Shown here: positions 53,496 to 61,358 of the stretch, one piece after another | How the letters are laid out: each line of letters starts with the position of its first letter | Position numbering within the stretch: position 1 is the stretch's first letter | From: Collinsella sp. | GTDB lineage: Bacteria; Actinomycetota; Coriobacteriia; Coriobacteriales; Coriobacteriaceae | Assembly (NCBI GenBank): GCA_019414205.1 | Contig: DXML01000003.1 | Span: 78,144-142,143 of the forward strand | DNA: 64,000 bases | Reading direction: 5' to 3' | Made by a program: the position numbers and the translations under genes | Notes under the pieces: generated by a model | Seen by the model: only the letters and a program-made list of their open reading frames with translations | The model's database searches: none | What the model was told of the DNA's origin: nothing

Positions 53496-54152
53496 CTATT
53501 TACCACCTTTCATAGCCGGAATTCGGCCAACAACGGGAATACCCAGGAGCTCTTCTGCCTCTTCGGCACCGCGGATGCGGGTATTGAGCATGTCTGCCAA
53601 AACGACATAGGCAACTGCGATAAAGATACCGGCGAGGAACGCGACGGCAATATACAGCGTGCGCTTGGGGCCGCTGGGGGCTTCGGGGGTCTTAGCCTCG
53701 TCGATAACGTTGATGCTCTGGGCAGCGCCGACGTTCTGAGCGACCGTACTCACCGAGCTGGCAATGGCCTTTGCGACCTCAGCCGTCTCCTTGGCATCGG
53801 TGCCGGTAACCGAAAGCGTAATGACACGCGTGGTGGTCTCGGAGGAAACAGACACCTTGTAGTCATCCAAATCGGTGAGGCCCAGTTCTTTGGCGGCGCC
53901 GCTCTTAACGCTATCGCTATCCAGCAGCGTGGCGATATCGTTGGAAAGCATCTGGCTCGCCGAGAGATCGTTGTAGCTCATCTGACCGCTATCGTCGGTC
54001 TTGGCGAGAATGTACATGCTCGTCGTCGCGGTATAGGTGTTGTCCATCGCAACGAAGGACACGATGCCCATGGCGATCGCGCAGACCACCGGAAGGGTGA
54101 TGACCAGCTTGAGGTGCTTCTTCAGCAGCTGGAACAGTTCGAGAAGGGTCAT
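53496..54152 (-). CDS. CpsC/CapA-family Wzz-type polysaccharide co-polymerase adaptor
   Basis: 218 residues. Two membrane helices (about 17-37 and 168-190) enclose an extracellular Wzz domain (NTYTATTSMYILAKTDDSG ... TPEAPSGPKRTLYIAVAFLA). The cytoplasmic tail after the second helix ends in VVGRIPAMKGGK, the part that activates the BY-kinase. The gene begins the trio; GAAAGG precedes the ATG. No glycosyltransferase, flippase or polymerase gene is next to it, so the polysaccharide it controls is encoded elsewhere. Confidence 0.92.
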   Translation of the reverse strand: MTLLELFQLLKKHLKLVITLPVVCAIAMGIVSFVAMDNTYTATTSMYILAKTDDSGQMSYNDLSASQMLSNDIATLLDSDSVKSGAAKELGLTDLDDYKVSVSSETTTRVITLSVTGTDAKETAEVAKAIASSVSTVAQNVGAAQSINVIDEAKTPEAPSGPKRTLYIAVAFLAGIFIAVAYVVLADMLNTRIRGAEEAEELLGIPVVGRIPAMKGGK

Positions 54153-54293
54153 GCAGCTTGCCTTTCATTTCCCCAGTTCGGATTGACAAAACTGTCCGTA
54201 TGTTATCGCATCTTTTTACCGAGACCAAACTCTATACATAAGAAACAGGCTCTCCTGTAAAAATGTCGGAAGCAATCGTAAAATTGCACAACA

Positions 54294-54322
54294 ACGCCGC
54301 ACCCGAAAGTCAAATGCGGCGT
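54294..54322 (-). terminator. Hairpin after phoR
   Basis: ACGCCGCA and TGCGGCGT around 13 nt, 26 nt past the phoR stop; followed by TGTTGTGC, so a weak terminator. Confidence 0.45.
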
Positions 54323-54347
54323 CTACATCAATATCTGTGTTGTATCG

Positions 54348-55772
54348 CTATGCGAATGGCTCGTCCTGCTGTATGGGAAACGTCACCGTAATGGTGGTTC
54401 CCACGCCCAACTCGCTCGACAGATCAAGCGTGGCGTGATGATACAGGGCCGCATGCTTGACAATGGCAAGCCCCAGGCCGGTTCCGCCGCGTGCCTTGGA
54501 CCTACTCTTGTCCACGCGATAGAACCGCTCAAATACCTTGCCCTGTTCTTCAGGCGCGATACCGATTCCCGTGTCGGCGACAGCGAGGAACGGATGGCCT
54601 TCGTCGTTGGTGCCGCACTGCAGCGTAACCGTACCGCCGGGCCGATTGTAGCGGATGGCGTTGCTTGCCAGATTATAGATGAGCTCGTCGACCAAGCGCG
54701 ACACGCCTTCGATGACCACAGGCTTGGTCTCATGACTTATCGTCACATTCACTTGACGGGCGACCTGTTCAAGACGCTGCTCAACCGCGTAGATCGCACG
54801 CGAGAGCTCAATAGGCTCCGTGGACCCAATGGGCACTGCCTCGCCTTCAGTTGCACGTTCGGCCTCGTCCAAGTTAGACAGCGTAAGGATGTCGTTGACA
54901 AGCGCTGCCAAGCGGCCCGCCTCACGATAGATGCGACCGCCAAAGTTGCGCAGGTCGTCCTCGCCCTCGACCATGCCATTTGCGATGAGCTCGGCATAGC
55001 CCGAAATCGCCGTAAGCGGCGTCTTGAGCTCATGGGTGATATTCGCCGTGAACTCGCGGCGCATACGGTCGTTGTCCGCTAGCACCGCCATTTGGCGCTT
55101 GAGTTCCTGGCGCTGCGACTCGATGCGCTCAAGCATGGGGACCATCTCGGCATAGGCGTGCTCATAGCTACGGCGTGGGTGATCCAAATCCACCTCTTGC
55201 AACGGCGCGATGATGGCACGGGACTCACGGCGCGCCATAAAAAACGAGAGTACTGCACCCGCTGCTGCGATAAGCAGCATCGGCGCCAGCATCGACAGCA
55301 AAATCGCCGCAACGCCAGGCTGGGCCTGCGCCAAGCGAACGACCTGGCCGTTATCAAGGGTGACGGCGCGATACAGCATAATCTCGTCGAGTGTAGAGCT
55401 TGCGCGCTCCGCGGAACCCGAACCACTCTCAAAGGCCTCGATGACCTCGGGGCGATCGCCATGGTTGGGCAGTGTGGAAGGCGACGCCTCGTTGTCGTAG
55501 GCAACAGATCCGTCCTTATTGATCAGCGTGATACGAAGATCCTCGCGATCGAGGCTTCGCAAGAACGGAATGGGCTCCTGCTGCTCGTCGAGGGCGGCAG
55601 CAATGAGCTCGGTTTCCTGCGCCAGATTGGCACTCGTGGCATCCGCCAAAGTGTTTTGCACAAAGAACGCACCCAGCACCGTAAACGCCACGATAACCGC
55701 CATGGCGCAGACAAAGATCGTCACAAAAACGCGGTGCGACAGCGTATGTTTTCCCTGGGGGGCGAAGACCAC
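54348..55772 (-). CDS. PhoR-like sensor histidine kinase (GTG start)
   Basis: 474 residues. A first membrane helix (about 14-36), an extracellular sensor segment of about 130 residues, a second helix (about 155-176) and a HAMP-like linker lead to the phospho-acceptor His in ITHELKTPLTAISGYAE. ATPase motifs follow (NLASNAIRYN, DTGIGIAPEEQ, GGTGLGLAIV). GTG start with GGAGGAG upstream, overlapping the end of the response regulator gene region by 3 nt spacing. Association with pstB suggests phosphate sensing; a cell-envelope role is an alternative. Confidence 0.85.
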   Translation of the reverse strand: MVFAPQGKHTLSHRVFVTIFVCAMAVIVAFTVLGAFFVQNTLADATSANLAQETELIAAALDEQQEPIPFLRSLDREDLRITLINKDGSVAYDNEASPSTLPNHGDRPEVIEAFESGSGSAERASSTLDEIMLYRAVTLDNGQVVRLAQAQPGVAAILLSMLAPMLLIAAAGAVLSFFMARRESRAIIAPLQEVDLDHPRRSYEHAYAEMVPMLERIESQRQELKRQMAVLADNDRMRREFTANITHELKTPLTAISGYAELIANGMVEGEDDLRNFGGRIYREAGRLAALVNDILTLSNLDEAERATEGEAVPIGSTEPIELSRAIYAVEQRLEQVARQVNVTISHETKPVVIEGVSRLVDELIYNLASNAIRYNRPGGTVTLQCGTNDEGHPFLAVADTGIGIAPEEQGKVFERFYRVDKSRSKARGGTGLGLAIVKHAALYHHATLDLSSELGVGTTITVTFPIQQDEPFA

Positions 55773-55775
55773 GGG

Positions 55776-56504
55776 TTACTCCTCCGATGCGGTGGCCGCG
55801 GTGTCGTCGCCTTCGGCACCATCACCGGCAGAAGGCTCGGCCAGGCGATAACCCACGCCGCGCACGGTCTCGATGGCGCTGGCATGCTCGCCCAGTTTTT
55901 GGCGAAGCGTCTGCACGTGCACGTCAACGGTGCGCGAACCGCCGTCGAAGTCCCAGCCCCACACGCTCTGCAGCAATGACTCGCGGGTAAAGACCACGCC
56001 GGGCTTGCGCATGAGGTACTCGAGCAGGTCGAACTCGCGCAGGGTGAGCTTAAGCGGCTCGCCGGCAACGGTCACCTCGCGATGGCTAGGCGAAAGCACG
56101 ATGTCGCCCACGCTGAGCACATCGCTCGCCTGCTTGACCATGCCGCCGCGACGCAGCAGTGCGCGGCAGCGGCTCGCAAGCTCCATGAGCGAAAACGGCT
56201 TAGTCAGGTAATCGTCGGCACCGCCATCGAGCGCCATCACCTTGTCGAGTTCGGTGTCCTTGGCGGTAAGCATCATGATGGGCACCGTCGCCGTCAGGCG
56301 ATCGGCACGCAGGCGACGCATAATCGCCAAGCCATCGGTGTCGGGCAGCATGATATCGAGCAGCACAGCATCGGGCACCCGTCGCGCCACGGCAGCTTTA
56401 AACTCGCCATCACACGAAAAGCCCTCGGCCTCGATTCCCTGCTTGCGCAGCGCGTAGACTGTCAAATCCCTGATGTTGTCATCGTCCTCGACGTAATAGA
56501 TCAT
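55776..56504 (-). CDS. PhoB/PhoP-like response regulator
   Basis: 242 residues. Receiver domain with the acidic triplet (VEDDDN), phospho-acceptor Asp50 (AVLLDIMLPD) and LTKPFS; OmpR-type winged helix (LREFDLLEYLMRKPG ... SRTVDVHVQTLRQKLG ... RGVGYRLAEP). An Asp/Glu/Ala tail of about 20 residues follows. AAAGGGG precedes the ATG. The gene is directly followed by the sensor kinase and preceded by pstB, so it is likely to govern phosphate genes. Confidence 0.88.
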   Translation of the reverse strand: MIYYVEDDDNIRDLTVYALRKQGIEAEGFSCDGEFKAAVARRVPDAVLLDIMLPDTDGLAIMRRLRADRLTATVPIMMLTAKDTELDKVMALDGGADDYLTKPFSLMELASRCRALLRRGGMVKQASDVLSVGDIVLSPSHREVTVAGEPLKLTLREFDLLEYLMRKPGVVFTRESLLQSVWGWDFDGGSRTVDVHVQTLRQKLGEHASAIETVRGVGYRLAEPSAGDGAEGDDTAATASEE

Positions 56505-56568
56505 GTTGAACCCCTTTGCGGCCGATATGACCGCATCTTAACCCTAAAGGCACCTGTAAAAGACAGCG

Positions 56569-57444
56569 TCAGCCAAAACGCCCCGTCAAATAATCCGCGG
56601 TGCGCGGATCGGACGGATTCTTAAAGAGTTGCGCGGTGGGCGCGTGCTCCACCAGCTCACCCAGCAAAAAGAACGCAACCGAATCGGAAATACGCGCGGC
56701 CTGCTGCATGTTGTGCGTCACGACCACCAGCGTGCAGGTCTCCTTGAGCTCGCAGGCCAGCTGCTCCACCACCAACGTCGACACAGGGTCGAGTGCCGAA
56801 GTCGGCTCGTCCATCAGCAGAATGTCGGGCTGCACGGCAAGTGCGCGGGCGATGCACAGGCGCTGCTGCTGTCCACCCGAAAGACCCAGGCCCGACTCTT
56901 TGAGCTTGTCCTTGACCTCGTCCCACAGGGCAGCGCGACGCAGGGAGTCCTCGACCAGCTCATCGAGCACGGCGCGGTCGCGCACACCCATACCGCGAGG
57001 ACCGTAGGCGACGTTGTCGTAGATGCTCATGGGAAATGGGTTGGGGCGTTGGAACACCATGCCCACGCGCTGGCGCAAACGGCAGATGTCGCAATCGCCC
57101 AGGATATCTTGACCATCGAGCGCAATCTTGCCCTCGATGCGGCAATCCTTGATGCCGTCGTTCATGCGGTTAAAGCAGCGCAGCAACGTGGACTTTCCGC
57201 AGCCCGAAGGCCCGATGAACGAGGTGATCTGCTTGTCGCGGATCTTGATATTCACGTCCTTGAGCGCATGGTGGTCGCCATAGAACAGGTCGAGGCCCTC
57301 GACGTCGATGCGCGTCGGCGAGGCGGCAAGATCCTCTGCCGTGGGGCGAGTCGCATCCCCAACCTCGCGCTCATGCGCGGCCTCGGCCTGCGCTTCCATG
57401 AGTTCTTCAAGCTCCGTGGGCTCCACAGCCGCAGCAGCCGTCAT
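56569..57444 (-). CDS. pstB: Phosphate ABC transporter ATP-binding protein PstB
   Basis: 291 residues. Walker [10 protein letters not shown], the Pst-specific RCFNRMND, Q-loop [19 protein letters not shown], signature [15 protein letters not shown] and Walker [13 protein letters not shown]. It energises high-affinity phosphate import. An unusual N-terminal extension of about 45 Glu/Ala-rich residues precedes the ABC domain. GGAGG is upstream of the chosen ATG. pstS, pstC, pstA and phoU are not next to it, in contrast to the usual operon. Confidence 0.94.
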   Translation of the reverse strand: MTAAAAVEPTELEELMEAQAEAAHEREVGDATRPTAEDLAASPTRIDVEGLDLFYGDHHALKDVNIKIRDKQITSFIGPSGCGKSTLLRCFNRMNDGIKDCRIEGKIALDGQDILGDCDICRLRQRVGMVFQRPNPFPMSIYDNVAYGPRGMGVRDRAVLDELVEDSLRRAALWDEVKDKLKESGLGLSGGQQQRLCIARALAVQPDILLMDEPTSALDPVSTLVVEQLACELKETCTLVVVTHNMQQAARISDSVAFFLLGELVEHAPTAQLFKNPSDPRTADYLTGRFG

Positions 57445-57517
57445 ACCGCACACCTCCATATCGATATCAATTCAGCAGTATCGATAGTAGGAATCGCGGC
57501 TCATACGCACGTGAGCA

Positions 57518-57537
57518 CATTGTCAAGTGTTTGTAAG
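57518..57537 (-). promoter_or_regulatory. Direct repeat upstream of pstB, possible PHO-type box
   Basis: On the minus strand CTTACAAACA-CTTGACAATG, two related 10-mers in tandem, the spacing used by OmpR-family activators. TTGACA inside it could be a -35, but no good -10 follows. It lies in the 103-nt gap after the VanS-like gene. Confidence 0.35.
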
Positions 57538-57547
57538 GGCACGCTAG

Positions 57548-58786
57548 CTATGCGGCGGGCAGCTCGATGGTGAATATCGTGTGTTCGGGCGTCGATTCAC
57601 ATGCAACGGTACCGCCGTGTGCCGCGATGATCTCCTTGGCAATAGCAAGGCCCAAACCGGCACCACCGCGATTGGTCGCACGCGCCGCATCCAGGCGATA
57701 GAACTTCTCAAAGATCACCTTGAGCTTAGCCGCAGGGATAGGATCGCCCTGATTGATAAAGCGCACGCGCACGCCGCCATCGTCTTGGCGCCTGGCCTCA
57801 ATCGTGATAGTCGAGCCCTCATAGCTATAGGCGACGGCGTTTTTCATGATGTTGTTAAACACGCGGGCCATCTTATCGCCATCCACGAGCACCGTCAGGT
57901 CCTCGCGAATATCAACCTGGGCTTCCTTATGTTGCTCGTTGAGGATGGGATAGAACTCGTCAGCCACCTGAGCCAGCAGCAACCCCAGATCAACATAGCC
58001 GCGCGTGAGCACGATATCGTGGAAGTCAAAGCGCGTGATATCGAAGAACTCTTCGATGAGTGCATCGAGCCGGTGCGCCTTGTCGAGCGCCACGCCCGTA
58101 AAGTGCGCACGTTGCTCAACCGGCAGCTCAGGAGCCTCTTGCAGCAGCGAAAGATAGCCCACCACACTGGCAAGCGGGGTGCGTAGGTCATGTGCCAAGT
58201 ACGTGACCAGATCGTCCTTGCGATGAGACTCGTCACGCAAGGCCTGTTGCACCTTGCGCTCGCGATCGCGCACACGGTTGAGTGCGCCCTCGACCTCCAG
58301 GAAGTCGCCGTCGATGTTGTCCCAGGTGTCGGGGTGATCGATCAGGCGATCTTGAATACGAGCGGCCAGCACACAATCGGCATGCTGCTCGCCCTGCTCA
58401 TAGCCCTGGTAGTACAGGGCGCGGCCGCAAAAGAACAGCACGCACACGGCAAGCGCCAGCACAAAGCCAAGCATGTTGAATACAAAGCCGGCATCGAACA
58501 GCACCGGCCCTTCGATGCCGCCGAGTGCCATGGCGCCAATCGCCAACGTCATGGCCCACGCGGCACCGCCAATCACCACGCAGCGGCGTACGATTTCAAA
58601 TCGATCGATCAGCAAAAAGCCGACAAGCAGCACCGCCAAGATTCCAGCGATGTTATCGATGCCAATCAGCAGCAGGCTCAGCAAAAAGAGCAGCACCGTT
58701 GCAAGCGCGCGGTTTTCGACGACCGACCTCACGTATTCAAAGAGTCGATCGGGCACCTCGAATGCCTGCCTATCGTCTTTTGTCAT
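57548..58786 (-). CDS. VanS-like sensor histidine kinase
   Basis: 412 residues. About four N-terminal membrane helices (about 25-130) with almost no extracellular loop, a coiled linker, the phospho-acceptor His in LAHDLRTPLASVVGYLSLL, then NIMKNAVAYS and GGAGLGLAIAKEI. Together with the regulator upstream it resembles the VanRS type. The ATG was preferred to the GTG two codons earlier because GGGGAAG fits it better. Ligand unknown; there is no vanHAX cluster in the window. Confidence 0.87.
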   Translation of the reverse strand: MTKDDRQAFEVPDRLFEYVRSVVENRALATVLLFLLSLLLIGIDNIAGILAVLLVGFLLIDRFEIVRRCVVIGGAAWAMTLAIGAMALGGIEGPVLFDAGFVFNMLGFVLALAVCVLFFCGRALYYQGYEQGEQHADCVLAARIQDRLIDHPDTWDNIDGDFLEVEGALNRVRDRERKVQQALRDESHRKDDLVTYLAHDLRTPLASVVGYLSLLQEAPELPVEQRAHFTGVALDKAHRLDALIEEFFDITRFDFHDIVLTRGYVDLGLLLAQVADEFYPILNEQHKEAQVDIREDLTVLVDGDKMARVFNNIMKNAVAYSYEGSTITIEARRQDDGGVRVRFINQGDPIPAAKLKVIFEKFYRLDAARATNRGGAGLGLAIAKEIIAAHGGTVACESTPEHTIFTIELPAA

Positions 58787-58811
58787 ATCCACTTCCCCAC
58801 CATCAAAGGCG

Positions 58812-59507
58812 TTATTCGATTATGTAGCCGACGCCCCAGACGTTTTTGATAAAGCGCGGCTTTTGAGCGTCGTCACCGATCTTTTCGCGCAGGTGGCGAA
58901 TGTGCACCATCACCGTATTGTTGGAGCCGGGCATAAAATCCTCGTTCCACACCGCGCGGAACAGATCCTCCACGGCCACCACACTGCCGCGATGCTCGAC
59001 CAGATACAGCAAGATGGAATACTCGATGGGCGTGAGGCGCACCGGCGCACCGTCCACCATTACGGAACGAGCATCGCGGTTGATCTCCAGGCCGTCGAAC
59101 TGGATGGTCGGCGACTCGGCCGCCTGTGCACGGCTACCGTAGCTGGTGTAGCGACGAAGCTGAGCGTGCACGCGCGCGATGAGCTCCAGCGGGCGGAACG
59201 GCTTAACCACGTAATCGTCCGCGCCAAGCGAAAGGCCCTCGATCTTGTCTTGCTGGGCATCGCGCGCCGTCAGCATGATCACGGGATAGGTATGGCTGGA
59301 ACGGATCGTACGCAGCAACTCAAGCCCATCGATATCGGGCAGCATGACATCCAGCAGCGCAAGATCGAACTCCTGCTCCAAGATTGCCTTGGCAGCATCG
59401 GCCCCGCTATAGGCGACCTGTACGTCAAAGCCTTCTTTTGTAAGGTAGATACCAACCAAGTCGGCGATGGCCTTTTCGTCATCAACTACCAAAATGCGCT
59501 CGTTCAT
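58812..59507 (-). CDS. VanR-like response regulator
   Basis: 231 residues. Receiver with VVDDEKA, phospho-acceptor Asp53 (LALLDVMLPD) and VVKPF; OmpR-type DNA-binding domain with LTPIEYSILLYLVEHRG, VWNEDFMPGSNNTVMVHIRHLREKIGD and VWGVGYIIE, the form common in VanR and other cell-wall regulators. GAGAGGAG precedes the ATG. Followed by the kinase gene after 25 nt and divergent from the D,D-carboxypeptidase, which is its most likely direct target by position. Confidence 0.9.
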   Translation of the reverse strand: MNERILVVDDEKAIADLVGIYLTKEGFDVQVAYSGADAAKAILEQEFDLALLDVMLPDIDGLELLRTIRSSHTYPVIMLTARDAQQDKIEGLSLGADDYVVKPFRPLELIARVHAQLRRYTSYGSRAQAAESPTIQFDGLEINRDARSVMVDGAPVRLTPIEYSILLYLVEHRGSVVAVEDLFRAVWNEDFMPGSNNTVMVHIRHLREKIGDDAQKPRFIKNVWGVGYIIE

Positions 59508-59660
59508 GCGTGCTCCTCTCGCGCTCCATTATGCCCGAGGGGGCGCATGCCACACACAACAAGCGTGGGTGATTAAGTCGGCCTTAAGCACCCTTGTGCC
59601 CGTTCGGGCGCGGATGTGGGCCACGCACGCACGCGATGATCGCCGACACCGGCAAACGAT

Positions 59661-59666
59661 ATACTC
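59661..59666 (+). promoter_or_regulatory. -10 element of the dacA-type gene
   Basis: TATACT, about 39 nt upstream of the GTG start chosen for the carboxypeptidase. Its position argues against the longer ATG starts at 59594 and 59636. Confidence 0.4.
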
Positions 59667-59704
59667 TAGTTCCAGAAGAGACCATCCCGTCGAAAGCGAA
59701 ATCT

Positions 59705-61045
59705 GTGAAGTCCCTCACCTCTTTTGCAAAGCGCTCAGCTCAGCTTGCCGCCGGCTTTGTCTGCGCTATCGCCCTTGCCGCTGGCGTGCCCACCGTCGCC
59801 GGCGCCCAAGTACTCACGACCGACAATGTTTGCGGCAAAACCGCCGATGCGCGCGGCATCACGGCCGAAAATCTGCCCGATATCGATGCGACCAATGCGC
59901 TCGTCATGGGCAAAGACGGCACCGTCTACTATGGGCGCGGCGCCGATGAGCAGGTTAAAATCGCCTCGATCACCAAGGTCATGACCGCAATCCTAACCGT
60001 CGAGAATTGCAAGATGGACGAGAAGGTCACGGTGAGCAACGCCGCAGCCACCGTGGGTAATTCGACCGCCGGCTTGCTCGAAGGTGACGAGCTTACCGTG
60101 GAGCAGGCACTGCGCGGCCTGATGATTCCCTCGGGCAACGACGCCGCCGTCGTGCTCGCCGAATATGTGGGCAAGAAGATCGACCCTAAGACCAAAGACG
60201 CCGAGGCAACCTTTGTGAAGGCCATGAACGAGCGCGCTAAGAAGCTCGGCTGCACCGGTACGCTTTTTGAAAACCCGCATGGTCTGGACTTTGATGAGTG
60301 GGCTGGCGATATGCACTCAACCGCACACGACGTAGCGCTGATGATGCAGGAGGCCATGAAAAACGACACGATCCGCGAGGTCGTAGCGAGCGAGGATTCC
60401 TGGATCGAGGTCACGGGCGCCGACGGCACCGACCATTCGCATTCCATGGACACGCATAACTATTTGCTGGGCCAAGATGGCAACATCGGTGGCAAGACCG
60501 GCACCACCGACGACGCGGGCTATTGCTTTACGAGCGCCTACAACCGCGACGGCGACGAGATCTACACCGTCGTTTTGAACTCCACCACCACCGACCAGCG
60601 CTTTACCGATACCGCAACCCTTGCCAATTGGTACTACGGTCACAAGGTGACGGTCGCAATCGCCAACACACAGGAAAAGACCGCCAACGGCAACCCGCTT
60701 ATGGCGCGCATTGGTCAAACCGACTGGACGGATAAGACGATCGACGCCACACTCGCCGATCCCACGGCGCAAGCGACCGTGTTTTCCCTTGCCGGCGAGG
60801 TGACCGAAAAGGTTAGCTACGACGATCTTTCGGGCACGGTGCATGTGGGCGACAAGGTGGGCAGCGTCACGCTCAAGCAGGACGGCACCAAGATCGCCGT
60901 CATGGACCTGGTTGCCGACGAGGAAGGCGCAGGGCCGAATCCCATTGAATGGCTGCTCGTGAAGCTCGATCGCTTGGGCCGTCGCATCGACAACCGCCCA
61001 CTCACGGCAGAAAGCGAGACCGTCGCCAAGGCGCCCGAGGTGTAG
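59705..61045 (+). CDS. D-alanyl-D-alanine carboxypeptidase (PBP5/DacA type)
   Basis: 446 residues from GTG 59705. Signal peptide about 1-33 (KSLTSFAKRSAQLAAGFVCA ... AGA). The penicillin-binding motifs are SITK (ASITKVMTA), SGN (IPSGNDAA) and KTG (GGKTGTTD). It trims the terminal D-Ala from peptidoglycan stem peptides. The C-terminal 130 residues form an extra beta domain (VSLAGEVTEKVSYDDL-like) after the peptidase domain. Longer ATG starts would place the signal peptide internally and lie upstream of the -10. Divergent from the VanRS-like pair. Confidence 0.92.
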   Translation: MKSLTSFAKRSAQLAAGFVCAIALAAGVPTVAGAQVLTTDNVCGKTADARGITAENLPDIDATNALVMGKDGTVYYGRGADEQVKIASITKVMTAILTVENCKMDEKVTVSNAAATVGNSTAGLLEGDELTVEQALRGLMIPSGNDAAVVLAEYVGKKIDPKTKDAEATFVKAMNERAKKLGCTGTLFENPHGLDFDEWAGDMHSTAHDVALMMQEAMKNDTIREVVASEDSWIEVTGADGTDHSHSMDTHNYLLGQDGNIGGKTGTTDDAGYCFTSAYNRDGDEIYTVVLNSTTTDQRFTDTATLANWYYGHKVTVAIANTQEKTANGNPLMARIGQTDWTDKTIDATLADPTAQATVFSLAGEVTEKVSYDDLSGTVHVGDKVGSVTLKQDGTKIAVMDLVADEEGAGPNPIEWLLVKLDRLGRRIDNRPLTAESETVAKAPEV

Positions 61046-61070
61046 GGCGCAAGAATAATAAGTCCACTGA

Positions 61071-61102
61071 AAGGAGGCGTCCGAAAGGATGCCTCCTTTT
61101 TT
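61071..61102 (+). terminator. Intrinsic terminator of the carboxypeptidase gene
   Basis: AAGGAGGCgTCC-gaaa-GGAtGCCTCCTT with TTTT following; 26 nt after the stop. Confidence 0.9.
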
Positions 61103-61125
61103 GAGGTTCGAATCCCCAGCCGCCA
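61103..61125 (+). other. tRNA 3'-end fragment
   Basis: GAGGTTCGAATCCCCAGCCG then CCA has the T-loop and 3' half of a tRNA ending in CCA, but no acceptor or anticodon arm upstream. GGTTCGAATCCCCAGC (61105-61120) is an exact inverted copy of the T-arm of the tRNA-Ser at 61185-61200. Confidence 0.5.
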
Positions 61126-61135
61126 TTCTTGATAA

Positions 61136-61162
61136 TAAAAAGGGCCCCAAATGGGACCCTTC
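61136..61162 (-). terminator. Terminator of the tRNA-Ser gene
   Basis: AAGGGTCCCA-ttt-GGGGCCCTT (minus strand) followed by TTTTATT, 14 nt after the tRNA. Confidence 0.75.
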
Positions 61163-61175
61163 TTCAAATTCGTAC

Positions 61176-61266
61176 TGGCGGAGAGCTGGGGATTCGAACC
61201 CCAGATGCCCTTTTGGGGCATACTCGCTTAGCAGGCGAGCACCTTCGGCCTCTCGGTCAGCTCTCC
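61176..61266 (-). tRNA. tRNA-Ser (anticodon GCU)
   Basis: 91 nt including an encoded CCA. Acceptor GGAGAGC pairs with GCTCTCC. D-arm, anticodon stem CTCGC/GCGAG with loop CTGCTAA (anticodon GCT in DNA), a long variable arm (TGCCC-CAAAA-GGGCA), and T-arm CTGGG-GTTCGAAT-CCCAG are all present. The long variable arm and anticodon make it tRNA-Ser for AGC/AGU codons. Confidence 0.97.
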
Positions 61267-61358
61267 GTAACAGCCGTTCTATAGTAACCAAACAGCCAAG
61301 GATGAGCAAGAGGAAATTTTCTAATTGCCTAGCAGCCTTTCCTTCTTGAAAGCTTCGC

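Noticed and set aside
57548..59507. VanRS-like genes as evidence of vancomycin resistance
   Set aside because: No vanH, vanA-type ligase, vanX or vanY was found in the window, so resistance cannot be claimed.
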